IMG/VR virus record: IMGVR_UViG_3300027816_000115
Location: 1-58,437 of that record
Direction: 5' to 3' (one strand)
Source of the DNA: a virus
Length of the DNA stretch: 58,437 bases
Both the position numbers and the translations under genes were made by a program. Positions within the stretch are counted from its first letter, which is position 1. Each line of letters opens with the position of its first letter. This document shows positions 11,895 to 19,723 of this stretch, piece after piece. The notes beneath the pieces are model-generated. The model was not told the origin of the DNA, searched no databases, and saw nothing but the letters and a program-made list of their open reading frames with translations.

Positions 11895-13628
11895 ATGCAA
11901 GTAAACAGAACCGAAATAAATGGATTCCAAATAGATACTTTTAATCAGCATGGATTAGAAGAGAAAACCCAAGGCATTTGTCCATTATGTTCACACAATA
12001 GAAAAGGTGAACACAAAAAAGCAAAATGTGCATCTTATGATTGGGAAACAGGAATTGGTACTTGCCACAATTGTAATAAGTCATTTCAATTACATACTTA
12101 TAAGAGAAAAGGCGAAACGCAAAAAGTATATGTAAAGCCAGATAGAGACGCTGTTCTCGACTCTGGCTTAACTTATCCTTTATCAGATAAGGTTGTAGAA
12201 TGGTTTGCAACAAGAGGCATATCAAAAAACACATTAGAAGAATTAAAAGTTACAGACGGTACAGAGTTCATGCCGCAGACAAGCAAGATTGAAAACGTAA
12301 TAAAGTTTAATTACTTTATTGGCGATGATCTTGTTAATATAAAGTATAGAGATGGTCGTAAACATTTTAAACTTTATAAAGGAGCAGAAAAAGTATTTTA
12401 CAACATCAACAGTATAGTCGGTTGGGATTATTGTATATTAGTTGAGGGTGAGATGGATGTCTTAGCTCTTGCTGAAGCAGGAATAACAAACGCTATTTCA
12501 GTACCTAATGGTGCGACACTACATACAAATAACTTAGAATACCTAGATAATTGTATAGATTATTTTGAAGACAAAAACAGAATAATCATTGCAGTAGATT
12601 CAGATGAAGCTGGTCAAGCGTTACAATCTGAATTGATTAGAAGGTTAGGATCTGAAATTTGTTATATAGCAACGTTTGAAGATTGTAAAGATGCAAACGA
12701 ATATTTATTAAAGTATGGTAAAGAAGCTTTAGCTCAAAGAATTGGTAAAGCTAAACCTGTTCCATTAGAAAATGTTACAACATTTAAAGATATAGAAGAT
12801 GAGATTACGGACTTTGTTAGGAATGGTTTCAAGCCTGGTTTCCAAGTTGGGTTACCTAATTTCGATGATATATTCAGCACTTATACTGGCCAGTTTATTA
12901 CTGTTACTGGTGTGCCTAGTTCGGGCAAGTCTGATTTCGTTGATCAAATGGTTGTAGGTTATAATAAAAACTATGGCTGGAAAACAGCTTATGCTTCGCC
13001 AGAAAATACACCAACTTATTTACATGCTCATAAGTTAATGCGTAAAGTCTGGGAAGGTATGCCTACAGAAGCAGATATTTATTCAGAAAAATGGAATCAA
13101 GTAGCAGATCATGTTAATGATAACTTTTTCTTTATTGATATGGAACGATATACATTAGACGCTGTTCTTAAAAAAGCAGGAGAGCTTGTAAAAAGAAAAG
13201 GTATTAAATGCTTAGTTATAGATCCATTTAATAAAGTTAGAGACACAAATGCTGAGTCTGCTGATGTCAATGCTTATACATTAGAATATCTAACTAAGAT
13301 TGAAATATTTGCTAAAAAATACGATGTGCTTGTTATGATCGTTGCTCATCCTACTAAAATGTACAAAGATAAAGATGGCAAAATTGAAGAACCAACTATG
13401 TACAATATTAAAGGCGGTGGTGAATGGTATGACGCATCATATCATGGATTATTAGTTCATAGAGATTATGAAAACAAAACTGTTAAAGTAAAAGTATTAA
13501 AAGTTAAGTTTCAAAATCTTGGTGAGAATGGTGCTGAATGTCATTTTGTTTGGGAACCTAAATCTGGTTGCTTTATACCACATATACCAATAGATGCTTC
13601 CAACGATAAATTACCTTGGGAAATATAA
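11895..13628 (+). CDS. T7 gp4-type bifunctional DNA primase-helicase, 577 residues
   Basis: A four-Cys zinc ribbon (C29, C32, C57, C60) is followed by a TOPRIM domain with EGEMD (184-188) and DSDEAG (235-240), then a DnaB-type ATPase with Walker A GVPSSGKSD (339-347) and a Walker B-like CLVIDPFN (about 434-441). It synthesises primers and unwinds DNA 5' to 3' at the fork as a ring. Length matches T7 gp4 (566). The last base of its stop overlaps the next gene's ATG (TAATG). A partner DNA polymerase gene is not in the window. Confidence 0.9.
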   Translation: MQVNRTEINGFQIDTFNQHGLEEKTQGICPLCSHNRKGEHKKAKCASYDWETGIGTCHNCNKSFQLHTYKRKGETQKVYVKPDRDAVLDSGLTYPLSDKVVEWFATRGISKNTLEELKVTDGTEFMPQTSKIENVIKFNYFIGDDLVNIKYRDGRKHFKLYKGAEKVFYNINSIVGWDYCILVEGEMDVLALAEAGITNAISVPNGATLHTNNLEYLDNCIDYFEDKNRIIIAVDSDEAGQALQSELIRRLGSEICYIATFEDCKDANEYLLKYGKEALAQRIGKAKPVPLENVTTFKDIEDEITDFVRNGFKPGFQVGLPNFDDIFSTYTGQFITVTGVPSSGKSDFVDQMVVGYNKNYGWKTAYASPENTPTYLHAHKLMRKVWEGMPTEADIYSEKWNQVADHVNDNFFFIDMERYTLDAVLKKAGELVKRKGIKCLVIDPFNKVRDTNAESADVNAYTLEYLTKIEIFAKKYDVLVMIVAHPTKMYKDKDGKIEEPTMYNIKGGGEWYDASYHGLLVHRDYENKTVKVKVLKVKFQNLGENGAECHFVWEPKSGCFIPHIPIDASNDKLPWEI

Positions 13629-13978
13629 TGGGTAGTGGATTTAAAAAAGGAAAAGCAATAGACATGGGTAATTATGTAGCTAAAAGTAGAGAACAAGATG
13701 CTTATGTGTGGTGTATACACAACAATATATTAATTGCCCCAAAAGCTAAAAGTAATACTGAATGGTATATATGTATTACTTTAAATGGTAAAACAACACA
13801 AAGTCCATTAGCTTATGAGAAGATTGAAATATGGAAAGAGATTTACAAGTTTTATACATATTATTATGATAAGCACAGCGGTGTGAAAGTTATAAAAGAA
13901 GTTCAACCTAAGAAATATATAAAAGAAGAACCAATAAAACCTAAACCAAAACAAATAATAAATGAACAACTATTTTAA
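13628..13978 (+). CDS. Unknown basic protein, 116 residues
   Basis: The start is the ATG at 13628 (TAATG overlap with the primase-helicase); a TTG upstream at 13616 is less likely. MGSGFKKGKAIDMGNYVAKS, a Trp/Ile-rich beta-like core (YICITLNGKT) and a Lys/Pro-rich tail (IKEEPIKPKPKQ) suggest a small nucleic-acid-associated accessory protein. It overlaps the ThyA-like gene by 17 bases. No family recognised. Confidence 0.55.
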   Translation: MGSGFKKGKAIDMGNYVAKSREQDAYVWCIHNNILIAPKAKSNTEWYICITLNGKTTQSPLAYEKIEIWKEIYKFYTYYYDKHSGVKVIKEVQPKKYIKEEPIKPKPKQIINEQLF

Positions 13979-14747
13979 TACAGAGACATACGAAGACCAA
14001 TACAAAAAAATACTATGGAAGTGTCTTAACAATGGTGTAAATCGCGAGGATCGAACCGGTGTTGGCTGCAAATCTATATTCAATGCAAGTTTAAGTATTG
14101 ATCTTAATAATGGCTTTCCGTTAATAACAGGTAGAAAAATGTTTCAAAAAACTTTTGATACAGAGTTTGAATGGTTTATGAATGGTGAAACTAATATACA
14201 AAGATTTAGAGATGCTGGTGTAAAAATATGGGATGCTTGGGCAGATGAGAATGGCGATCTTGGTCCAGTATATGGACATCAAATGCGTAATTTTAACGAT
14301 CAAAATATAGATCAGATGCAAATGCTTATTAAAGGATTAATTGACAATCCGGATAGCCGTAGACACATTATAAGTTTATGGAATCCTGCACAATTAGATC
14401 AAATGCAATTACCTCCTTGTTATTTGTATTTTCAATTCTTTGTAGAACGTGATAGACTTAATATGTTTGTTGTTCAAAGATCTGGAGATATATTTTTAGG
14501 TATACCGTATGATGTAGCATTGTTTTCAAAAATACTTTTGTATGTTGCAGAAAAAACGAACTTAAAAGCGAATTGTATTGACATTCAAATTGTGGACGCC
14601 CATGTGTACAACAATCAACATGATGCTATACACAAATATCTTTGTCAAGAAACTTTTCGAGCTCCTGGCTATATTTACAAAAACGGAGCATTATCCTTAA
14701 TAAATTATAAACACGGCCCAGTAATTACAGCAAAAGTGGCCATTTAA
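13962..14747 (+). CDS. ThyA-family enzyme with dCMP-type active site, 261 residues
   Basis: ThyA fold is clear: NREDRTGVG near the N-terminus, EFEWFMNGETNI (E68), GPVYGHQ, RRHIISLWNP, the nucleophile C153 in LPPCYLYFQ, RSGD (173-176) and DAHVYNNQ. The residue that is Asn in thymidylate synthases (in FLGxPxN) is Asp184 here (LGIPYDVALF), the change that defines T4-type dCMP hydroxymethylase, and the usual His after Cys is Tyr154. So the substrate is probably dCMP and the product 5-hydroxymethyl- or 5-methyl-dCMP, not dTMP. Overlaps the upstream gene by 17 bases. Confidence 0.85.
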   Translation: MNNYFNTETYEDQYKKILWKCLNNGVNREDRTGVGCKSIFNASLSIDLNNGFPLITGRKMFQKTFDTEFEWFMNGETNIQRFRDAGVKIWDAWADENGDLGPVYGHQMRNFNDQNIDQMQMLIKGLIDNPDSRRHIISLWNPAQLDQMQLPPCYLYFQFFVERDRLNMFVVQRSGDIFLGIPYDVALFSKILLYVAEKTNLKANCIDIQIVDAHVYNNQHDAIHKYLCQETFRAPGYIYKNGALSLINYKHGPVITAKVAI

Positions 14748-14759
14748 TCTAAATTATGT

Positions 14760-15011
14760 ATGGAACAAGAAACACTTGAAGAAGCTGGTGTTGCTTATGC
14801 GAAAACAGTAAATCAAAACCACACTTCTCATATGTTAGGATTTTACAATGGTGCTAAATGGCAACAAGAAAGAATGTATAGTGAGGAAGATATGAAATTT
14901 GCTTATGAACAAGGCGTAAGATTGGCTTTAATTAGCCAATCTACTTTAGCGCTACATAAAGGAGAGTTTCCAACACCTAAAGAATGGTTTGAACAATTTA
15001 AAAACAAATAA
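14760..15011 (+). CDS. Unknown protein, 83 residues
   Basis: MEQETLEEAGVAYAKTV and FYNGAKWQQERMYSEEDMKFAYE mark a small protein widespread in Bacteroidota phages and prophages, helical and acidic, ending in PTPKEWFEQFKNK. The function is unknown. It lies between the ThyA-like and HNH genes. Confidence 0.6.
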   Translation: MEQETLEEAGVAYAKTVNQNHTSHMLGFYNGAKWQQERMYSEEDMKFAYEQGVRLALISQSTLALHKGEFPTPKEWFEQFKNK

Positions 15012-15015
15012 GATT

Positions 15016-15357
15016 ATGAAAAAAGATTTTACTAAATGTAATTGGGATAATTGTAATAACGATAGAGTTTATAAAACTAGCATCTATTGCAAAGAGCATA
15101 ATAATCTTTATAGTTTATCTAGGAAATTTGGCATTAGTAAAGATGAAGTAATAATGTTAAGAAATAAAAAATATTGTGATATTTGCGAAAATCCATTTTT
15201 AGATAGTAAAATTTATATTGATCATTGCCATACAAATGGAAATGTTAGAGGAGTATTGTGTATACACTGTAATATTTTATTAGGCCATTCATTTGATAAT
15301 ACTGATATTTTAAACAAAGCAATAACTTATTTAAACAAAAATGAAAGAAAATACTGA
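15016..15357 (+). CDS. Endonuclease VII-like HNH nuclease, 113 residues
   Basis: CDIC (C54, C57), YIDHCHTNGNVRGVLC with D69-H70-C71-H72 and a second CIHC pair (C82, C85) followed by N86 are the treble-clef His-Me finger core of the endonuclease VII family (Pfam Endonuclease_7), which cleaves Holliday junctions in T4 or acts as a free-standing homing-like HNH. An extra Cys cluster (C8, C13, C25) precedes it. The frame is open to 14989 but the start at 15016 avoids overlap. Overlaps the next gene by 17 bases. A second copy is at 47108-47440. Confidence 0.8.
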   Translation: MKKDFTKCNWDNCNNDRVYKTSIYCKEHNNLYSLSRKFGISKDEVIMLRNKKYCDICENPFLDSKIYIDHCHTNGNVRGVLCIHCNILLGHSFDNTDILNKAITYLNKNERKY

Positions 15358-16264
15358 AATTTCACCTCCTGCCTATTATATTTATCACATTCCTGGCAAA
15401 AAAATTGGAGTTACACGTAATCTTAATAAGAGAGTAGAGTTTGCTCAAGGATATACTCCTAGTGAATATGAAGTGCTTGAAACTAGTAATAACATACATT
15501 ATGTTTCAAGTAGAGAACGAGAGTTACAAAGATTATACGGTTACAAAGTTGATCGAGATTCCTATAAACAAGTAGTAGAAAATAATAATAAACTAAAAAA
15601 CCGACAAAAAATGAAATTAAATATCACTGAACAAACAGTTACATTCCCATGCCCGTCAAATAAACTTAAGGGACAGCTTTTAGACGCATTAGGGCTTGAA
15701 TTTGAAACACAATTTGGCAGATATGTACTAACCAATGAATTAATAGATTGGATTGATCAGAACGCTTCAGTTTCAATGTTTAATAATAATAGAAGTTTCG
15801 TATATAATAAGGCATTACATAATGCTTTTAATACTTCTAAGCCAAACAAAAAAGAAGAATCATTTAATACTGATATACGTAGACAATTAAATGAGATGAT
15901 TACTGAAGCTTTATCATCAAATATGATTGCACAAGAAAGAGCGTCTAATAAAAATAGTAATGAAGTTACAAATGTATACGACTTAATTAGAAGTTGGGCA
16001 AATGATAAAGGTATTTATAAATCAGGTGATTCTAAAACACAATATGTTAAACTTATGGAAGAATCTGGTGAATTAGCAAGAGCAATCTTAAAGCAAGACA
16101 AACCAGAAATCAAAGATGCAATTGGCGATATGATTGTTGTATTAACTAATCTTGCATATTTAGAAGGTTTTGATGTTGAGGATTGTGTTACATCTGCTTA
16201 CGATGTTATTAAGAATAGAAAAGGTAAAATGGAAAACGGAACTTTTATGAAATCTACATTATAA
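15341..16264 (+). CDS. Fusion of a GIY-YIG-like domain and a MazG-like pyrophosphatase, 307 residues
   Basis: Residues about 10-75 resemble a GIY-YIG nuclease-like module: YYIYHIPGKKIGVTRNLNKR and SSRERELQRLYGYKVD. The C-terminal 90 residues are MazG-like: KLMEESGELARAI and IKDAIGDMIVVLTNLAYLEG provide the EExxE and ExxD metal ligands. MazG enzymes hydrolyse dNTPs or alarmones. The central 110 residues are unassigned. It overlaps the HNH gene by 17 bases and is followed after 1 base by a second MazG-like gene. Confidence 0.6.
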   Translation: MKENTEISPPAYYIYHIPGKKIGVTRNLNKRVEFAQGYTPSEYEVLETSNNIHYVSSRERELQRLYGYKVDRDSYKQVVENNNKLKNRQKMKLNITEQTVTFPCPSNKLKGQLLDALGLEFETQFGRYVLTNELIDWIDQNASVSMFNNNRSFVYNKALHNAFNTSKPNKKEESFNTDIRRQLNEMITEALSSNMIAQERASNKNSNEVTNVYDLIRSWANDKGIYKSGDSKTQYVKLMEESGELARAILKQDKPEIKDAIGDMIVVLTNLAYLEGFDVEDCVTSAYDVIKNRKGKMENGTFMKSTL

Positions 16265-16265
16265 T

Positions 16266-16712
16266 ATGAACAAACAAGAAATTGAATTTAGAGACCCAGT
16301 TGTACAACAAGTTGTAAATAAGTTTGTATCAAGATCTGATGTTGGCTTTGCTAAATATGGTAAAACTATGATTGATGACAAATCTGATATTAAAGCTTGG
16401 CTTAATCATGTCCAAGAAGAGTTAATGGATGCAACGTTATATATTCAAAGGCTAAAAATTGAAATTGAAGATGTATTAGAAGATTTATGGATTGAGCGTT
16501 CTAAAGCAAATTTTATTGATGTTGTAGATCCTGAAATTGTTTCTACATTTAAAGGATTTGAAATTCTTGCTGAGCCTAAAAAAAAGAAAAAGAAAAAAAA
16601 GAAAAAAGAAGCTTATCAAGTAGGTAGAGGCGATACATATTCTTTTACTATAGATGACGATATTGAATGGAATCGCTGTTGTACTAATTGTTGTATGAAT
16701 GAAAAAATCTAG
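16266..16712 (+). CDS. MazG-like/dATP-dGTP diphosphohydrolase N-domain protein with a poly-lysine tract, 148 residues
   Basis: FAKYGKTMIDDKSDIKAWL and HVQEELMDATLYIQRL (about residues 28-65) match the HxxEELxDxxxY helix of phage MazG-like or dATP/dGTP diphosphohydrolase N-terminal domains. After about residue 100 comes a run of ten lysines (encoded by the A-rich tract 16577-16609), then a Cys pair region (CCTNCC) at the end. It overlaps the endonuclease gene by 14 bases. Frameshift on the A-tract would be possible. Confidence 0.55.
   Translation: MNKQEIEFRDPVVQQVVNKFVSRSDVGFAKYGKTMIDDKSDIKAWLNHVQEELMDATLYIQRLKIEIEDVLEDLWIERSKANFIDVVDPEIVSTFKGFEILAEPKKKKKKKKKKEAYQVGRGDTYSFTIDDDIEWNRCCTNCCMNEKI
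16577..16609 (+). repeat. A-rich homopurine tract encoding poly-lysine
   Basis: The sequence consists of AAA/AAG lysine codons without a pyrimidine over about 30 bases. It could be prone to polymerase or ribosome slippage and may also be an assembly error hotspot. Confidence 0.6.
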
Positions 16713-17151
16713 AAAAAAAGGTCCAGTAAAATCAAAAAAAATAATATATGATGGTATCACTTTTGCTTCTGGACTTGAAAAGTATATGTACAAAGCTTTA
16801 AAAGAAGCTGGTATAGATTTTGAATACGAGGGGGTAACGTTTGAATTGTTGCCCTCTTTTATCTTTGAAAATGTTTGTATGGAACGGCAATCAAATGGTA
16901 AAGGAGATTTCATGAATAGAGGGTTAAAAAAGATATTGAATCTTAAATATACACCAGATTTTGTTGGTGATAACTTTATAATTGAAACTAAAGGTAGAGC
17001 TAATGAATCTTTTCCATTGCGATGGAAACTATTTAAAAAATGGATGATGGATAATAAAGATTATCGGCCATTATATAAACCACAAAATCAATCGGAATGT
17101 GATACTACTGTAAAATTAATATTAAATAACACCAAACAAAAAAAGAAATGA
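16699..17151 (+). CDS. PD-(D/E)XK endonuclease (T7 endonuclease I/DUF1064-like), 150 residues
   Basis: GITFASGLEKYMYKAL (Glu in GLE), LKYTPDFVGDNFIIETKG (Asp in PDF, E-x-K in ETKG) give the E...D...ExK catalytic set of small phage endonucleases such as DUF1064 and T7 endonuclease I relatives. It may resolve junctions or degrade host DNA. It overlaps the previous gene by 14 bases and the next by 4 (ATGA). Confidence 0.65.
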   Translation: MKKSRKKGPVKSKKIIYDGITFASGLEKYMYKALKEAGIDFEYEGVTFELLPSFIFENVCMERQSNGKGDFMNRGLKKILNLKYTPDFVGDNFIIETKGRANESFPLRWKLFKKWMMDNKDYRPLYKPQNQSECDTTVKLILNNTKQKKK

Positions 17152-17297
17152 ATAAATTTAGTGAAAAAAGTTGGTCAATATCAGTTGGCATATACACAGG
17201 CATTTTATTAGGATTTAGAAGTTACGTTGAAAAAAGTTACACTACATACGTAATATATTTACCATTTATAGACATTGCATTAGAAATTGATAATTAA
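17148..17297 (+). CDS. Small hydrophobic protein, 49 residues
   Basis: MNKFSEKSWSISVGIYTG leads into a mildly hydrophobic product (ILLGFRSYV, YVIYLPFIDIAL). It is possibly membrane-associated. It starts at an ATGA overlap with the endonuclease gene and ends 8 bases before the RNR gene. Function unknown. Confidence 0.5.
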   Translation: MNKFSEKSWSISVGIYTGILLGFRSYVEKSYTTYVIYLPFIDIALEIDN

Positions 17298-17305
17298 AAA
17301 TAAAT

Positions 17306-19174
17306 ATGAGCCTTAGTTTAGATAAACAAATCTTAAGTTCTATAACCGTATATACAAAATACGCAAAATATGTTCCGTCAAAAGAACGAAGAGAAACGTG
17401 GGAAGAATTAGTAACAAGGAATATGGATATGCACAAATCCAAATTTCCACAAATGAAAGAACAAATTGAGCAAATATACAAAGACTTTGTATTTACTAAA
17501 AAGGTTTTACCTTCGATGCGAAGCTTACAGTTTGGTGGTAAAGCTATTGAGCTTAATAATGCTCGTATTTATAACTGTGCTTTTTTACCTGTTGATAATA
17601 TTCGTAGCTTTTCCGAGACTATGTTTTTATTACTTGGCGGAACTGGTGTTGGATATTCGGTACAGAATCATCATATTGATAAATTACCTGAAATAAGAAA
17701 ACCTAATTATGATCGTAAAAAACGTTATGTCGTTCAAGACAGTATTATTGGCTGGGCCGATGCGGTTAAAACATTATTCAAGTCATATACGGGAGAGTTA
17801 ACTTCACATATTGAATTTGATCTTTCTGATATACGTCAAAAAGGAGCATTACTAGTTACAGCAGGTGGTAAAGCGCCAGGACCGGAGCCATTAAGATTAG
17901 CATTGGTTAAAATTGAAGCTATCTTAAGAGAAAAAGAAGATAGATCAAAACTAACAGATATTGAGTGCCATGATATTCAATGCTATATTGCTGATGCGGT
18001 TTTAGCTGGAGGTATTCGTAGAGCAGCAATGATTTCATTATTTGATCTTGATAGCACAGCAATGTTAAATTGTAAAGCTGGTAATTGGTGGGAAGAAAAT
18101 CCACAAAGAGGTAGAGCTAATAATTCTGTTGTTTTATTACGTCATAAGATTGACAAGAAAACATTTGATAAAGTATGGGAAAGAATTGAAGCATCAGGAT
18201 CTGGTGAACCTGGTATTTATCTTACCAACGACAAAGATTGGGGAACTAATCCTTGTTGTGAAATTGCTTTAAGACCATATCAGTTTTGTAATTTAACAGA
18301 AATTAATATGGCGGATATTGATAGTCAAGAAGAATTTAATGCAAGAGCATCTGCTGCGGCATTCTTGGGAACACTACAAGCATCGTATTCAGACTTTCAT
18401 TACTTACGTGATATATGGAGAAAGAATACAGAAAAAGACGCATTATTAGGAGTGTCCATGACTGGCATTGCCTCTAAATCAAACTTAGAATTAAATTATG
18501 AAGAAGCAGCAAAAGTTGTTAAAACTACTAATAATGAAATTGCTAGTCGCCTTGGTATTAATCCTGCTGCTCGTACTACAGCCGTCAAACCAGCAGGAAC
18601 TACTAGTCTTGTTCTTGGCACTTCTAGCGGTATTCACGCTTGGCACAATGATTATTACATTAGAAGAATGCGATTAGGTAAGAATGAAGCAATCTATTCT
18701 TATCTTGCAATAAATCATCCAGAATTGCTTGAAGATGAATATTTTAATCCAACATTACAATCAGTTATTTCAGTTCCTCAGAAGGCTCCAGATGGCGCTA
18801 TAACGCGTCATGAATCCACGTTAGATCTATTAGAAAGGGTAAAACTTATTTCTAAAGATTGGGTTAAAACAGGACATGATAAAGGTAATAATACTCATAA
18901 TGTATCTTGTACTGTATCAGTAAGGGATGATGAATGGAAAATTATTGGTGAATGGATGTGGGCAAACAAAGAATATTACAACGGATTATCTGTCTTGCCT
19001 TATAATGGCGGTACATACAAGCAAACTCCGTTTGAAGATTGTACAAAAGAGGTATATGAGCAAATGATGTCTACTTTAAAAAACGTTGATTTATCAAAAG
19101 TGATTGAAATACAAGATGATACTAACTTTGTTGATTCAGCAGCCTGTGGAGGAGGGAATTGTGAGATTGTATAG
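17306..19174 (+). CDS. Class II (adenosylcobalamin-dependent) ribonucleotide reductase, 622 residues
   Basis: Monomeric class II RNR: C91 (YNCAFL) and C328 (FCNLTEIN) form the likely redox pair, C317 in NPCCEI is the thiyl radical residue, and C614/C619 near the end (ACGGGNC) are the shuttle cysteines. AGTTSLVLGTSSGIHAW and RRMRLGKNE are further RNR motifs. It makes deoxynucleotides from ribonucleotides, independent of oxygen, provided the host has vitamin B12. No ATP-cone is visible. Length is shorter than Lactobacillus RTPR (739) but normal for phages. It follows the nuclease block and is last in the main metabolic run. Confidence 0.9.
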   Translation: MSLSLDKQILSSITVYTKYAKYVPSKERRETWEELVTRNMDMHKSKFPQMKEQIEQIYKDFVFTKKVLPSMRSLQFGGKAIELNNARIYNCAFLPVDNIRSFSETMFLLLGGTGVGYSVQNHHIDKLPEIRKPNYDRKKRYVVQDSIIGWADAVKTLFKSYTGELTSHIEFDLSDIRQKGALLVTAGGKAPGPEPLRLALVKIEAILREKEDRSKLTDIECHDIQCYIADAVLAGGIRRAAMISLFDLDSTAMLNCKAGNWWEENPQRGRANNSVVLLRHKIDKKTFDKVWERIEASGSGEPGIYLTNDKDWGTNPCCEIALRPYQFCNLTEINMADIDSQEEFNARASAAAFLGTLQASYSDFHYLRDIWRKNTEKDALLGVSMTGIASKSNLELNYEEAAKVVKTTNNEIASRLGINPAARTTAVKPAGTTSLVLGTSSGIHAWHNDYYIRRMRLGKNEAIYSYLAINHPELLEDEYFNPTLQSVISVPQKAPDGAITRHESTLDLLERVKLISKDWVKTGHDKGNNTHNVSCTVSVRDDEWKIIGEWMWANKEYYNGLSVLPYNGGTYKQTPFEDCTKEVYEQMMSTLKNVDLSKVIEIQDDTNFVDSAACGGGNCEIV

Positions 19175-19222
19175 TTACCTTGGAACAAGATGTTGGATTT
19201 ACACTTTATACTTAAATAAATT

Positions 19223-19414
19223 ATGACGCCAAAAGAAAAAGCATTGTATCTACTAAATTTATCAACTTTAACAAATTTTGAAGAAGCAAAAAAAATAGCA
19301 TTAATGATAGTTAATGAGATATTAAATGAATTTCCAAATGGATTTAATAATAATTTTGAAATGAAAAGAAAACTTTATTGGCAAGAAGTAAAACAAGAAA
19401 CAGAAAAACTATGA
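19223..19414 (+). CDS. MTPKEKA-type small phage protein, copy 2, 63 residues
   Basis: This is a paralogue of the gene at 6908: MTPKEKALYLLNL at the start, ALMIVNEILNEFP in the middle, YWQEVKQETEKL at the end. It has lost the SKQCA segment. It ends in an ATGA overlap with the next gene, as the first copy does. Role unknown. Confidence 0.6.
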   Translation: MTPKEKALYLLNLSTLTNFEEAKKIALMIVNEILNEFPNGFNNNFEMKRKLYWQEVKQETEKL

Positions 19415-19623
19415 AAGAGCAAACATTAGTTGAAATGAAAAATAAGGTTGACGCAATCACAAGAGTGCTTCAACAAATGATTTACGAACAAGATAATTTG
19501 CGAACATTATCTATAGGCATGATGGAAACAATAAAACTAATGCCTGGTTATGATGATGCTATTAAGCAGATTACCGAAAAAACAAAGGAGCAAGTAGAAG
19601 ATGCTCCAAGGTTAGAAGTTTAG
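19411..19623 (+). CDS. Helical protein, 70 residues
   Basis: The chosen start MKEQTLVEMKNKVDAIT at 19411 overlaps the upstream stop by 4 bases; the frame is open 33 bases further up. The product is a long amphipathic helix (VLQQMIYEQDNLRTLSIGM, KQITEKTKEQVED), probably a coiled coil. It is the last gene of the + strand arm. Confidence 0.6.
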   Translation: MKEQTLVEMKNKVDAITRVLQQMIYEQDNLRTLSIGMMETIKLMPGYDDAIKQITEKTKEQVEDAPRLEV

Positions 19624-19640
19624 TTTATTTTATTAATCAG

Positions 19641-19680
19641 AAAAGGGGACCGCGAATTATCACGAGTCCCCTTTTTTCGG
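19641..19680. terminator. Bidirectional terminator between the convergent arms
   Basis: AAAAGGGGAC (19641-19650) pairs perfectly with GTCCCCTTTT (19666-19675), continued by TTC. The loop contains a partial inner stem (CGCG/CACG). On the - strand the stem is followed by TTTTC. It lies between the stop codons of the two arms (19623 and 19724) and should stop both transcripts. Confidence 0.85.
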
Positions 19681-19723
19681 TTAAGGAATATTTAGGTATG
19701 GTGCCTATTTCTATTCATTCCTT

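Noticed and set aside
13616-13627. TTG start for the gene after the primase-helicase
   Set aside because: The TAATG junction with ATG at 13628 fits the coupling seen elsewhere.
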